Both the position numbers and the translations under genes were made by a program. Source: Flavobacteriales bacterium (lineage in GTDB: Bacteria > Bacteroidota > Bacteroidia > Flavobacteriales_D > Sanyastnellaceae). Taken from it: a stretch of DNA of 61,932 bases. Location of the stretch: assembly GCA_002863125.1 (NCBI GenBank), contig PKEB01000009.1, forward strand, positions 1 to 61,932. The letters are read 5' to 3'. Shown here piece after piece: positions 17,618 through 27,207 of the stretch (position 1 is its first letter; every line of letters starts with the position of its first letter). Under the pieces are notes generated by a model. It saw only the letters and a program-made list of their open reading frames with translations. It was not told the origin of the DNA and did no database searches.

Positions 17618-18454
17618 ATGTGTGGCCGCTACGTTACCGTCTCTACCGTTCAAACCATCGAAAGCCGCTTCCAGGTGCAGGCCGCACCCGACGTGTCTAA
17701 TCAGTGGCGCCCCAACGCCAACGTCAGCCACGGCGAGGCCGCGCCGGTCATCGCCAGTGACAGCCCGCGCACCCTGCAGATGCAGCAATTTGGTTTCACT
17801 CCGCGGTGGGCCAAAAAGCAATTCTACATGATCAACGCCCGCTCCGAGGGCGACCACAACAAAGAGGACCGGCCCGAGTACACCGGCGCGATGGGCATCC
17901 TCCAAAAACCCATGTTCCGCCAATCCATCCGCGACCGGCGCTGCATCGTCATCGCCGATGCCTTCATCGAGGGGCCGCGCCAAGAAAAACTCACCAAGCC
18001 CTACCTCGTCTACGCCCGGCACGGCCGACGACCGTTTGGCCTCGCGGGCATTTGGGACGAATGGGCCAACCCCGCTACAGGTGAGATCACCCGGTCGTTT
18101 GCCATCCTGACCACCGTCGCCAACGAACTCATGCAGGCCATCGGCCACCACCGCTCTCCCGTCGTGCTCGACGAGGAGCAAGAGCAGGCATGGGTCGACC
18201 TCTCGACGCCGCTCTCGGACATCACCGGAATGCTGCGGCCCTGTCCCGCTGCGAAACTGAACGCCTACCCCATCTCTCCAGACATCCGCGACCCGCGCGC
18301 CAACGGTTCCGACCTGCTCCAACCCACCGGCGCCCGCGTTTACCCGGAACACGGCTTCGAAATCCATCAGGAACTGGAGATGTTCGGCATGGGCGAGTCC
18401 CGGGCGCGCAACCGCCAATCCTCCGCCCCGGGCGCACAAGGCTCCCTCTTCTAA
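17618..18454 (+). CDS. SRAP/HMCES (YedK-like) abasic-site protein
   Basis: This 278-aa SOS-response-associated peptidase-type protein should form a covalent thiazolidine link with abasic sites in single-stranded DNA through its N-terminal Cys2, after Met1 removal. Family residues are visible: MCGRY start, Asn73 in MINARSE, Glu118 in DAFIEGP (family form is usually FYEW) and His177 in GHHRSP. It is longer than E. coli YedK (about 222 aa), with an extra C-terminal tail after residue 245. That tail ends in QGSLF (274-278), which matches the QxxLF clamp-binding pattern; human HMCES also ends in a clamp-binding (PIP) motif. It lies between dinB and dnaE with short spacers (12 and 21 bases), so the three gene products probably act together at stalled forks. 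Confidence 0.93.
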   Translation: MCGRYVTVSTVQTIESRFQVQAAPDVSNQWRPNANVSHGEAAPVIASDSPRTLQMQQFGFTPRWAKKQFYMINARSEGDHNKEDRPEYTGAMGILQKPMFRQSIRDRRCIVIADAFIEGPRQEKLTKPYLVYARHGRRPFGLAGIWDEWANPATGEITRSFAILTTVANELMQAIGHHRSPVVLDEEQEQAWVDLSTPLSDITGMLRPCPAAKLNAYPISPDIRDPRANGSDLLQPTGARVYPEHGFEIHQELEMFGMGESRARNRQSSAPGAQGSLF

Positions 18455-18475
18455 TCCCTGGCTGCCGGTCTTTCC

Positions 18476-21400
18476 ATGCACCTGCATTGCCACTCTTGGT
18501 TCAGCCTGCGCTATGGGCTGATGCAACCCCGCGAGTTGTTGGCCGAAGCCCAAGCCGCGGGGATCACGGCGTTGGCCCTAACCGACATCAACGCGACGTC
18601 CGCCCACTGGGACTTTGTGCGCGACGCTCCCGAGTACGGTATTCGCCCCGTCCTGGGCATCGATTTCCGCAACGCCTCCACCGACCGCGACCCCGCCGGA
18701 ACGCCCCTCTACATCGGCTACGCCCGCAACAACACCGGGTACGCCAACCTGTGCGCGCACCTCAACGCCCACCTGCATGCGCACCGGCCTTTTGAACCGG
18801 TGGCGCCCGCTCTCGAACACACCTTCATCGTGTACCCGTGGGCGCGGTGGAAGCACACACGTCCCCCGCTCCGGTCCAACGAATACATCGGCGTGCGGCC
18901 GTGGGAACAGGCCGAGCTCCGCCTGCTCGAAGGCGCTGCCGATGTGCCCCACGAGCGGCTCGTCGCCCTGCACACGTTCACGTTCCGGCACAAACGCGAT
19001 TGGAATTGCCACCGCATCCTGCGGGCCGTGGACCGCAAAGAGCTGCTGAGCAAGTTGCCCGAAACCGCCACCGGCCACCCGTATGACCGGCTGCTCTCGC
19101 CCGCCGATTTTCACCAGGCGTTCGCCGAGCATCCCCACTGGGTGGAGCGGGCCGAGTCGCTGCTCAACGCATGCGAGATCGCTTTGCCTGACCCTCCGGA
19201 CGGCCGATCGCACAACAACCAACACACCTACACCGAGTCGGAAGACGAGGACGAACAGCTCATCCGAGCGCTGTGTGCTGAAGGATTGGCCTACCGCTAC
19301 CCCGACCACGAAGAACACGTCCTCGAGCGAATGGAAATGGAGCTGGCGGTCATCCGGCAGCAGGGGTATTTGGCCTATTTCCTCATCAATTGGGACATCA
19401 CCAGCTATGCGCGCAGCCGTGGGTACTTCTACGTGGGACGTGGAAGCGGGGCCAACAGCCTCGTCGCCTATTTGCTGCGCATCACGGACGTAGACCCCAT
19501 TGAACTCGACCTCTACTTCGAACGGTTCATCAACCTGTACCGCACGAATCCGCCGGACTTCGACATCGACTTCTCGTGGACCGATCGAGACGACGTGACG
19601 GAATACATCTTCAAGCGGTTCCCCCACGTAGCGCTGGTGGGGGCGTACAGCACCTTCCAGTACCGTGCGGTCATCCGGGAATTGGGGAAGGTCTTCGGCC
19701 TGCCCAAACACGATATCGACCGCATCGCCGATGGCAAACTCCTGCGGCCCGGCACCGACGACATGGAAGCCCTCGTGGTGCGGTACGCCGGCTACCTCCA
19801 GGACTTCCCGAACGCCCTGACCATCCACGCGTGTGGCATCCTCATCGCCGATCGGCCCATCCACCATTTCGGCGGGACGTTCATGCCGCCCAAGGGCTTC
19901 CCCACGACGCAGTTTGACATGGTCGTCGCGGAAGACGTGGGCCTGTACAAATTCGACATCCTCAGCCAGCGGGGACTGGGCAAAATCCGCGACACCATCG
20001 ACCTCATCGCCGAGCACCAACCCCAAGTCGCTGCCCAAATCGACATCCACGACATGGCGCGGTTCAAGCGCGACCCGCGCATCCAACACCTGCTCCGAGA
20101 AGCCTTGGCGGTCGGGTGTTTCTACGTCGAATCGCCCGCCATGCGGATGCTGATGCGCAAGCTCCGCGTCGACAACTACCTCGGACTCGTCGCAGCGAGT
20201 TCGGTCATTCGGCCCGGTGTGTCGCGCAGCGGGATGATGCGCGCCTACATCGAGCGGCACCGGCACCCCGAACGGCGCGACGACGCCCACCCCGTCCTCC
20301 TCGAATTGATGCCAGAAACGTACGGGGTCATGGTGTACCAGGAGGACGTCATCAAGGTGGCTCACCACTTCGCCGGGCTCGACCTCGGTGAAGCGGATGT
20401 GCTGCGCCGCGGCATGAGCGGGAAGTTCCGGTCGCGGGAAGAGTTTGCCAGGGCGCGGGACGCCTTCCACCAAAAGGCCATCGAACGCGGGCGGGACCCG
20501 GTGCTCGTCGAAGAGGTTTGGCGCCAAGTGGAAAGCTTCGCCGGCTACGCCTTTGCCAAGGGCCACTCCGCCTCGTACGCCGTGGAAAGTTACCAGAGCC
20601 TGTACCTGAAGGCGCATTGGCCCATCGAGTACATGGCCGCGTGCATCAACAACTTTGGCGGGTTCTACCGTACGGAATTCTACGTGCACGAAGCCCGTAT
20701 GGTGGGAGGGCGCATCGAGGCCCCGTGCGTCAACCGCGGGGGCTGGGAAGCGTGTGTGGAACCGCATTGCCGCACCATTTTGCTGGGCTTCAACCTCGTC
20801 CGGGGCATCCACGCCCAAACCATCGCTCGCATCATGCACGAGCGCCAACAGGGCGGCACCTACGCGTCACTGGAAGATGCCATCGAACGCACCGGACTCG
20901 GCCTTGAGCAATGCCTGCTCATCATCCGGTGCGGCGGGTTTCGGTTCACCGGCAAGAACCCCCAACAACTTCAGTGGGAAGCGCATTTTCTGCTTGGCTA
21001 CACCCAAAAAGGAACCACCGACGGCACCCTCTTCACGCCGGACATTACCCGGTTCACCCTGCCCCGCTTTGAGGCCAACGACCTCGAAGTCGCCTTCGAC
21101 CAGATCGAATTGTTTGGGTTTCCACTGATTTCACCTTTCCGGTTGCTGACCCCCGAGGCCCAGGCCGTTGCCGAGCGCGGCGTGCGCAGCGAAGCGCTGC
21201 CGGACTGCATTGGGCGGACGGTCGAAGTGGTAGGATACCTGGTCACCGTCAAAGAAACCCACACCGCGCGACGGGAGCGCATGAGTTTTGGGTGTTTCGT
21301 GGATGTCGAAGGCCAATGGTTGGACACTGTCCACTTCCCCCCGTCGTTGAAGCAGTTTGCCTTCCGCGGGCGCGGGATCTACTTGGTGCGCGGCGTGGTC

Positions 21401-21592
21401 AAAGAGGAGTTCGGATGCATCCACGTCGAGGCCGCCTTCATGCAAAAGCTCGACTACATTCCCGATCCACGGTACGCGGAGGACGGGCTACCCGGTCGAG
21501 AGCCGCGCCCCAACAACGCCAGTGCGGCACGGCGCCGACAAACGATGGGCGCCCGAAGCGGCGGCGGTCTGCTCAAGCGCTCGTTGCGCTGA
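18476..21592 (+). CDS. DNA polymerase III alpha subunit, accessory (DnaE2/ImuC-like) form
   Basis: This is a 1,038-aa C-family polymerase, shorter than the housekeeping alpha subunit (about 1,160 aa or more). An N-terminal PHP domain starts with MHLHCHSWFSLRYG, but the later PHP ligand motif usually written TDH reads TDIN, so the PHP metal site is probably incomplete. Catalytic Asp residues are in PPDFDIDFSW (359-368). GRGSGANSLVAYLLRITDVDP and GYAFAKGHSASYA are core polymerase blocks. A C-terminal OB domain follows (VVGYLVTVKETHTARRERMSFG). QIELF at 876-880 resembles a clamp motif but sits at the conserved LGF position, so I give it little weight. Its place behind dinB and SRAP indicates a translesion role, as for DnaE2/ImuC. 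Confidence 0.92.
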   Translation: MHLHCHSWFSLRYGLMQPRELLAEAQAAGITALALTDINATSAHWDFVRDAPEYGIRPVLGIDFRNASTDRDPAGTPLYIGYARNNTGYANLCAHLNAHLHAHRPFEPVAPALEHTFIVYPWARWKHTRPPLRSNEYIGVRPWEQAELRLLEGAADVPHERLVALHTFTFRHKRDWNCHRILRAVDRKELLSKLPETATGHPYDRLLSPADFHQAFAEHPHWVERAESLLNACEIALPDPPDGRSHNNQHTYTESEDEDEQLIRALCAEGLAYRYPDHEEHVLERMEMELAVIRQQGYLAYFLINWDITSYARSRGYFYVGRGSGANSLVAYLLRITDVDPIELDLYFERFINLYRTNPPDFDIDFSWTDRDDVTEYIFKRFPHVALVGAYSTFQYRAVIRELGKVFGLPKHDIDRIADGKLLRPGTDDMEALVVRYAGYLQDFPNALTIHACGILIADRPIHHFGGTFMPPKGFPTTQFDMVVAEDVGLYKFDILSQRGLGKIRDTIDLIAEHQPQVAAQIDIHDMARFKRDPRIQHLLREALAVGCFYVESPAMRMLMRKLRVDNYLGLVAASSVIRPGVSRSGMMRAYIERHRHPERRDDAHPVLLELMPETYGVMVYQEDVIKVAHHFAGLDLGEADVLRRGMSGKFRSREEFARARDAFHQKAIERGRDPVLVEEVWRQVESFAGYAFAKGHSASYAVESYQSLYLKAHWPIEYMAACINNFGGFYRTEFYVHEARMVGGRIEAPCVNRGGWEACVEPHCRTILLGFNLVRGIHAQTIARIMHERQQGGTYASLEDAIERTGLGLEQCLLIIRCGGFRFTGKNPQQLQWEAHFLLGYTQKGTTDGTLFTPDITRFTLPRFEANDLEVAFDQIELFGFPLISPFRLLTPEAQAVAERGVRSEALPDCIGRTVEVVGYLVTVKETHTARRERMSFGCFVDVEGQWLDTVHFPPSLKQFAFRGRGIYLVRGVVKEEFGCIHVEAAFMQKLDYIPDPRYAEDGLPGREPRPNNASAARRRQTMGARSGGGLLKRSLR

Positions 21593-21595
21593 AGC

Positions 21596-23977
21596 TTACT
21601 CGTTCTTTTTGGGAGGCAGGATGCCCCAACGCAGCCCCGCATAGAACATGCGGCCGAAGATGGGGCCGTACACCAACCTCGCGTCGAAGTACTGGTTGAA
21701 GTCCTGTTGCGCCACGGGGTTGTCCCCATAATCCGCGCCGATGATCGGGCGGTCTTGCTTGTAATTCAGCGCGTTTTCGACGCCGAGGTACACCGAGAAT
21801 TCCGGCGTGAATTGCCGCGTGAGTTGAGCATTCAACTGGTAGAAATCCGGAGCATAGTCCGGGCGGCTGAACGGCTCGGGGTTCGCAGCTGTCGTCGGCA
21901 GGCGTTGAGCACCGATCCATTGGAAGGTGGCATCCGCACGCCATTGGCCCTCGCGGTCGTCGAGCTGCGATGCATAGCTGATTTGGCTGAAACCACGGTG
22001 CTTGGAGACGAACGGGTCCTCGGTGGGGTTGCCGAGGATGCGGTCCGTGTGCGCGTTCACCCAACGGTACGCGAGGCGCACGTCCCACCGGCGGTGCATG
22101 TCCCAATTGAACTCTGCCTGAGCCGTGTTGGCGAAGGAACTCCCGGACAGGTTGTACAGGTGAATGGCATCCGTGGCCTGGTCGAGATCCACCACGAGCT
22201 TGTTCTCGAAACGCGTAGAATAGGCATCCAACGTCAAGGATGCCTCGCGGTAGTTCAGGCGGAACTTGCTCGTGAGGTTGGTGCCGAAGTTGGTGGCGAT
22301 TTCGGGCTGAAGGCCCCGGCTATCGTATCCCCAATACCACTGGCGTTGGCTGGCCCAAGTCCCGAGCTGTTCCATGAAGGGGTTGGGTGTTCGGAAGCCA
22401 CGACCGGCCGCGATTTTCCACGACACGTTTTCAGTGACACTCCAACGTGCGTGCAGTCGCGGGCTCAGTATGCCGCCGAACAAATTGTGTTGGTCATACC
22501 GCACGCCGCCAATGACACTCCAACGCTCGTTTCCGGACCACGTGTACTCGGCGAAAACCCCCGGCACCTGTTCCTCTCGCTCTGGGCTGTATTGGAGGTC
22601 TAAGCTGTCATTTACTTCAAACTGAAGTTGCTCATCAAAGGCATTGTAGACGTAGCTCAGGCCCGTTGTAAAGCTGTGGTTCGTATTGCCGATGATGTCC
22701 GCGTACAAGATGTTGCCGCGGAAGAAGCGTTCGTGGCCATCGTAATGATTGCTTCCAAAGCGGTGTGTGTGCCGGTGGTCGTAAAATGTAAGTTGCGTTC
22801 CGATGCTGCGCCATACCGCATCCGGAAATACATACCCCGTTTTAGCTGTTGCTTCAACGCGATCGATTTGCGTAACTGCAGACCAAGCAGCAGTAGGCGC
22901 ATCGAGTAAGCTCCGCCACGTTTCAGGCAAGGTAAGCCCTTCGTAGGCAACCGTCTGACCCGCTCCGCTGCCGGTTTCCAAGACTGTGATTGCATACTCC
23001 CCGCGTATTCCGCGGTCACCCTTGAATTTCCACTCATTCCGGCCAATGAGGTGGCGATGAAGAGGAGCATCCAGAAATCCATCCCCATTCCGATCGTTCA
23101 AGCGTTCATTTCTGAGGCCGTGTAGTAGCACTGTTGTGCTCCAGCGCCGCGACACCTTCTGATTGGTGACCACATTTACTTCTGAACGACCCATCCGATT
23201 GAAATACACATTGGCGTGCAAAGGGTCCGCCGTCTCGGGGTTTTTCATCGCCACGTTGATCTGCCCTGTAATGCTCTCATAACCTTGTGTTGCGCTCCCG
23301 GCGCCTTTGCTGATGTGGATTGCATGCACCCAATCCCCGGGTATGTATTCCAGTCCTTTAATCACATTGAGGCCTCTCGGGCCAGGCATGTTATCCACCT
23401 GAAGCTGGCTGTATTTTCCATGCAGACCCAGCATGCGAATTTGACGGGTTCCGGTGACTGCATCCGTGAACGAGGCGTCCACCGAGGCGTTGGTTTCAAA
23501 AGCCTCCGACAGGTTGCAACAAGCCGCTTTGACGAGCTCCTTTCGATTCAGGTACTGAACGTCCAATGGTGATAGCAAGGAAAGTTGAGTTGCAGCTTTC
23601 TTTTCTACCACCTCGGCAGATTCCAATTCCACCCCCGACTTCAACGGAATATCCACGTACGATTCGCCGTTGTACACCCATCCAACGGTTTCAAAGCCCG
23701 CCATTGACACGACCAGCGTGTCGCCTACCCCAGCTTTGCTGATTTTGAAAAACCCGAACCCATCCGAGACAGTCGTGCTGGTTTCGTCGTGCGACCAGCG
23801 CACGTAGGCCCCGGGCAGTGGAATGTACGTGGGTTCTCCGCGGCGAGCGCCGGCAGCGTGGTCGTGATCTTCATGGGCTTCCTCCGTGAGGACTTTCCCT
23901 TTCAGGAAATTGAATTGAGATAAGGCAACATCCGGCACCCAAAGTCCGAGCATACAGATGAGCAGGAGCCGCTTCAT
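21596..23977 (-). CDS. TonB-dependent outer-membrane receptor, metal-linked group
   Basis: This 793-aa receptor has a signal peptide (MKRLLLICMLGLWVPDVALSQ region), an N-terminal carboxypeptidase-D-like domain, a plug domain and a 22-strand-type barrel to the C-terminus. Two features hint at metals: an acidic His-rich insert EEAHEDHDHAAG right after the signal peptide, and a Cys pair ACCNLSEAFETN at the start of the plug. I start at the ATG at 23977; the longer frame begins with TTG at 23986. It follows the HMA-domain gene by nine bases in the same direction, so the two are probably cotranscribed. A copper or other heavy-metal ligand is my inference; the substrate is not shown by sequence. 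Confidence 0.9.
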   Translation of the reverse strand: MKRLLLICMLGLWVPDVALSQFNFLKGKVLTEEAHEDHDHAAGARRGEPTYIPLPGAYVRWSHDETSTTVSDGFGFFKISKAGVGDTLVVSMAGFETVGWVYNGESYVDIPLKSGVELESAEVVEKKAATQLSLLSPLDVQYLNRKELVKAACCNLSEAFETNASVDASFTDAVTGTRQIRMLGLHGKYSQLQVDNMPGPRGLNVIKGLEYIPGDWVHAIHISKGAGSATQGYESITGQINVAMKNPETADPLHANVYFNRMGRSEVNVVTNQKVSRRWSTTVLLHGLRNERLNDRNGDGFLDAPLHRHLIGRNEWKFKGDRGIRGEYAITVLETGSGAGQTVAYEGLTLPETWRSLLDAPTAAWSAVTQIDRVEATAKTGYVFPDAVWRSIGTQLTFYDHRHTHRFGSNHYDGHERFFRGNILYADIIGNTNHSFTTGLSYVYNAFDEQLQFEVNDSLDLQYSPEREEQVPGVFAEYTWSGNERWSVIGGVRYDQHNLFGGILSPRLHARWSVTENVSWKIAAGRGFRTPNPFMEQLGTWASQRQWYWGYDSRGLQPEIATNFGTNLTSKFRLNYREASLTLDAYSTRFENKLVVDLDQATDAIHLYNLSGSSFANTAQAEFNWDMHRRWDVRLAYRWVNAHTDRILGNPTEDPFVSKHRGFSQISYASQLDDREGQWRADATFQWIGAQRLPTTAANPEPFSRPDYAPDFYQLNAQLTRQFTPEFSVYLGVENALNYKQDRPIIGADYGDNPVAQQDFNQYFDARLVYGPIFGRMFYAGLRWGILPPKKNE

Positions 23978-23986
23978 CCGAATCAA

Positions 23987-24364
23987 TTATTCCGGTCGGT
24001 AATCGTCGTGATCCTGGTCATCCCCACCGGTGCAGCTGCTACCTCCTTCACGGTACTTGCAGCATCCGTGCATGTTGGCGTAGGCCTCATCGGTCGCTTT
24101 GATTTTCTCCGTGTCGTGGCCGACGTTGGCAATCAGCTGGTGGATTTGCTCTTCGGAAAGGACCTTGGTCTTGTAGGCAACGGTAGCCTTTTTGGTTTCT
24201 ACGTCCCATTCCGCCATGATGACTCCGGGTACATCCAATGCCTTTTCAATGCGTGCTTCGCACATCCCGCATACCCCGCTCACTTGAAATTCAATCTGCG
24301 CCTTTTTTTGGGCAAACGAGGCCGTGGACAAGGCCAAAGCCATCAAAATCAATACGTACTTCAT
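23987..24364 (-). CDS. Exported heavy-metal-associated (HMA) domain protein
   Basis: This 125-aa protein has a signal peptide (MKYVLILMALALSTASFAQ) and an HMA fold of about 70 residues. The metal-binding loop is GVCGMCEARIEKAL, a CxxC variant of the MxCxxC motif. The C-terminal tail adds MHGCCKYR, a further Cys, and an Asp/His-rich end (DDQDHDDYRPE), all possible soft-metal ligands. I start at the ATG at 24364 because the signal peptide begins there; a longer frame up to 24439 would run into sdhB. A near-consensus -7 box lies five bases upstream. Adjacent to the TonB receptor, it probably binds a periplasmic metal ion for delivery or detoxification. Confidence 0.9.
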   Translation of the reverse strand: MKYVLILMALALSTASFAQKKAQIEFQVSGVCGMCEARIEKALDVPGVIMAEWDVETKKATVAYKTKVLSEEQIHQLIANVGHDTEKIKATDEAYANMHGCCKYREGGSSCTGGDDQDHDDYRPE

Positions 24365-24368
24365 AGAG

Positions 24369-24376
24369 TAAAGATA
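24369..24376 (-). promoter_or_regulatory. Near-consensus -7 box upstream of the HMA gene
   Basis: Minus strand TATCTTTA differs from TAnnTTTG only in the last base. The identical octamer lies upstream of sdhC (27921-27928), which supports both. Confidence 0.4.
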
Positions 24377-24438
24377 AGCGAAATGTCCCTTTCGAAGGCG
24401 CAAACACTCACAACTCCTGCAAACGCGGCTACCCTGCA

Positions 24439-25188
24439 TTATTCCTCCGACGCGCTGGCAGATAGGAAGTCGCGGTTCATGCGCGCGATGTTACTGAGAT
24501 CGATTCCCTTCGGACATTCGACGGCGCACGCACCGGTGTTGGTGCAGTTGCCAAAGCCTTCTTTGTCCATTTGGTCAACCATGCGCTGGACACGGGAAGC
24601 ACGCTCAGGCTGGCCCTGTGGCAACAGAGCAAACTGAGACACCTTGGCTGATACGAAGAGCATCGCAGAGGCGTTCTTGCATGTCGCTACGCAAGCACCG
24701 CAACCGATGCACGTTGCTGCGTTGAACGCTTCATCGGCTTGCGCTTTGGGCACGGGGATGGCGTTTGCGTCCAACGTCTCACCGGACGTGTTAACGGAGA
24801 TGTAGCCGCCCGCCTGAATGACCCGGTCGAATGCACTTCGATCCACCGCCAAGTCTTTCACGACAGGGAACGCCGATGCACGCCAAGGCTCGATGGTGAT
24901 GGTGTCTCCATCCTTGAAGGAGCGCATGTGCAGCTGGCACGTCGTGACGCCGCGATTCGGCCCGTGGGCTTCGCCGTTGATGAACATAGAGCACATACCA
25001 CAAATGCCTTCGCGGCAATCGTGGTCGAAAGCCACAGGATCGCCACCGTCTCGGATGATTTGGTCATTCAACATGTCCATCATCTCCAAAAACGACATGT
25101 CCGGAGAAACGCCGCTAACAGGATAGGTCTCAATTCGGCCCTTGTCATTCGGACCGTTCTGCCGCCAAACTTTCAATGTCAAATCCAT
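24439..25188 (-). CDS. sdhB: Succinate dehydrogenase/fumarate reductase iron-sulfur subunit
   Basis: This 249-aa subunit carries electrons between the flavin and the quinone site of complex II. The [2Fe-2S] ligands are in [15 protein letters not shown], with a further Cys in TTCQLHMR. The C-terminal half has [13 protein letters not shown] for one cubane cluster and [15 protein letters not shown] for the others. It is the last gene of the order sdhC-sdhA-sdhB typical of Bacteroidota menaquinone-linked (type B) enzymes. It starts nine bases after sdhA. Direction of catalysis cannot be decided from sequence. Confidence 0.96.
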   Translation of the reverse strand: MDLTLKVWRQNGPNDKGRIETYPVSGVSPDMSFLEMMDMLNDQIIRDGGDPVAFDHDCREGICGMCSMFINGEAHGPNRGVTTCQLHMRSFKDGDTITIEPWRASAFPVVKDLAVDRSAFDRVIQAGGYISVNTSGETLDANAIPVPKAQADEAFNAATCIGCGACVATCKNASAMLFVSAKVSQFALLPQGQPERASRVQRMVDQMDKEGFGNCTNTGACAVECPKGIDLSNIARMNRDFLSASASEE

Positions 25189-25197
25189 GGCAATCTC

Positions 25198-27195
25198 TTA
25201 TTTGTAGCTGCGCTGTTTCAGCTCGATGTTTTCAAACTTCAAATCCTCCTTGTGGAGGTTGGCTTCACTCGGATCGCCGGTGTACTCCCATGCAGAGACG
25301 AAGGCAAACTGCTCGTCGTCTCGCAAGGCTTCACCTTCCGGCGTCTGGTATTCTTCGCGGAAGTGACCGCCGCACGATTCGTTTCGCTCAAGGGCGTCCT
25401 TGCACATCAATTCGCCCAGTTCCAGCAGGTCCGCTACCCGGCCCGCTTTGTCCAATTCCGGATTGAACTGGTCTGCGGTTCCCGGAACGCGAACGTCGCT
25501 GTAGAACTCATCCCGCAGGGCGCGAATGTCCGCAATGGCCTTCTTCAATCCGGCTTCGCTGCGCGACATCCCGCATTCGTTCCACATGATGCGGCCCAAG
25601 CGGCGGTGGAAATCGTCCACCGGCTTCGAACCGTTGTTGTTGATCAGGTGGTCAATGCGGTCCTGAACGCCTTTCTCGGCGGCTTCGAATTCCGGGGTGT
25701 CGGCCGAAATGGCCCCTGTGCGAATGTCGCTCGCGAGGTAGTCGCCAATGGTGTACGGCAACACGAAGTAGCCGTCCGCAAGGCCTTGCATAAGTGCCGA
25801 TGCGCCCAAACGGTTAGCTCCGTGGTCGGAGAAATTCGCCTCGCCAGCGGCATACAAGCCGGGCACCGAAGTCATGAGGTTGTAGTCCACCCACAATCCA
25901 CCCATGGTGTAGTGCACCGCGGGGTAAATCTTCATGGGTGTCTCGTACGGATCGTCCGCGGCAATCTGCTTGTACATGTCAAACAAGTTGCCATACTTCG
26001 CCTTCACAACCTCTTTCCCGAGTTTGGTGATTTCGGCTTCTGAAGGGTTGCGTAATCCGCGAATGTTCGCTTCTGTTTTGCCGTAGCGTTGGATGGCTGA
26101 AGCGTAATCCAAGAACACGGCTTCGCCCGTCTCATTCACGCCGAAACCGGCATCGCAACGTTCCTTGGCAGCACGAGAAGCAACGTCTCTCGGAACGAGG
26201 TTTCCGAAGGCTGGGTAACGGCGCTCCAAGTAGTAGTCACGGTCTTCTTCTGGGATGTCATTGGCGCGCATGGTGCCTTTGCGGATCGCTTCCGCGTCTT
26301 CCTTTTTGGCCGGCACCCAGATGCGGCCGTCATTGCGCAACGACTCCGACATGAGCGTCAGCTTCGACTGGTGCTCTCCGGATACTGGAATGCATGTTGG
26401 GTGAATCTGCGTGAAGCAGGGATTCGCCATGTACGCGCCTTTCTTGTGGGCCTTCCACGCCGCGGAGACGTTGGAGCCCATGGCATTGGTGCTCAAGAAA
26501 AAGACGTTGCCGTATCCGCCAGAGGCGAGCACAACCGCGTGTGCTGCGTGGCGTTCCAACTCGCCGGTAATCAAGTTGCGGGCAATGATGCCACGGCACT
26601 TCCCGTCGACGATGACCACGTCCATCATCTCGTGGCGGGTGAACATCTCCACCTTGCCCTTCGAAATTTGTCGACTCAGCGCGGAGTAAGCGCCCAGCAG
26701 GAGCTGCTGACCGGTTTGGCCTTTGGCATAAAACGTTCGTGAGACCTGTACCCCACCGAAGCTGCGGTTATCGAGCAAGCCCCCGTATTCACGGGCAAAC
26801 GGAACCCCTTGGGCCACGCACTGGTCAATGATGCTGGTTGACACCTCGGCCAGGCGGTGGACGTTGGCCTCGCGGCTTCGGTAATCGCCACCTTTGATGG
26901 TGTCATAGAATAGGCGGTATACAGAGTCTCCGTCGTTCTGGTAATTCTTGGCTGCGTTGATCCCGCCCTGGGCCGCGATGGAGTGCGCGCGGCGCGGTGA
27001 GTCTTGGAAGCAAAACGCTTTGACGTTGTACCCCATCTCCGCAAGCGAAGCGGCTGCCGAGCTACCGGCCAAACCCGTTCCCACCACGATGACGTCGATG
27101 AGGCGTTTGTTGGCGGGGTTGACCAGGTTGATGTGGTTCTTGTGCGAAGTCCACTTCTCCGCTAAAGGTCCCGATGGAATTTTAGATTCGAACAT
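25198..27195 (-). CDS. sdhA: Succinate dehydrogenase/fumarate reductase flavoprotein subunit
   Basis: This 665-aa catalytic subunit oxidises succinate or reduces fumarate. The FAD-binding Rossmann start is [21 protein letters not shown], and the flavin-linking His lies in [16 protein letters not shown]. The substrate-binding region includes [13 protein letters not shown]. The family block [14 protein letters not shown] and the sequence [19 protein letters not shown] follow. Length fits the Bacteroidota type-B enzyme, which is longer than E. coli SdhA. It lies between sdhC (12 bases upstream) and sdhB. Confidence 0.97.
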   Translation of the reverse strand: MFESKIPSGPLAEKWTSHKNHINLVNPANKRLIDVIVVGTGLAGSSAAASLAEMGYNVKAFCFQDSPRRAHSIAAQGGINAAKNYQNDGDSVYRLFYDTIKGGDYRSREANVHRLAEVSTSIIDQCVAQGVPFAREYGGLLDNRSFGGVQVSRTFYAKGQTGQQLLLGAYSALSRQISKGKVEMFTRHEMMDVVIVDGKCRGIIARNLITGELERHAAHAVVLASGGYGNVFFLSTNAMGSNVSAAWKAHKKGAYMANPCFTQIHPTCIPVSGEHQSKLTLMSESLRNDGRIWVPAKKEDAEAIRKGTMRANDIPEEDRDYYLERRYPAFGNLVPRDVASRAAKERCDAGFGVNETGEAVFLDYASAIQRYGKTEANIRGLRNPSEAEITKLGKEVVKAKYGNLFDMYKQIAADDPYETPMKIYPAVHYTMGGLWVDYNLMTSVPGLYAAGEANFSDHGANRLGASALMQGLADGYFVLPYTIGDYLASDIRTGAISADTPEFEAAEKGVQDRIDHLINNNGSKPVDDFHRRLGRIMWNECGMSRSEAGLKKAIADIRALRDEFYSDVRVPGTADQFNPELDKAGRVADLLELGELMCKDALERNESCGGHFREEYQTPEGEALRDDEQFAFVSAWEYTGDPSEANLHKEDLKFENIELKQRSYK

Positions 27196-27207
27196 GATGG
27201 TCTCCGA

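Noticed and set aside
16805-18553. 582-codon open frame antisense to dinB and the SRAP gene
   Set aside because: Spans two clearly real genes on the opposite strand; low-complexity composition typical of antisense frames in GC-rich DNA.
18578-20848. 756-codon open frame antisense to dnaE
   Set aside because: It is a shadow of the GC-rich codon pattern of dnaE, with repetitive Val/Asp/Gly/His content, no family motif and no promoter.
21101-21115. QIELF in DnaE as a clamp-binding motif
   Set aside because: It coincides with the conserved LGF-containing segment of C-family polymerases, so the match to QxxLF may be incidental.
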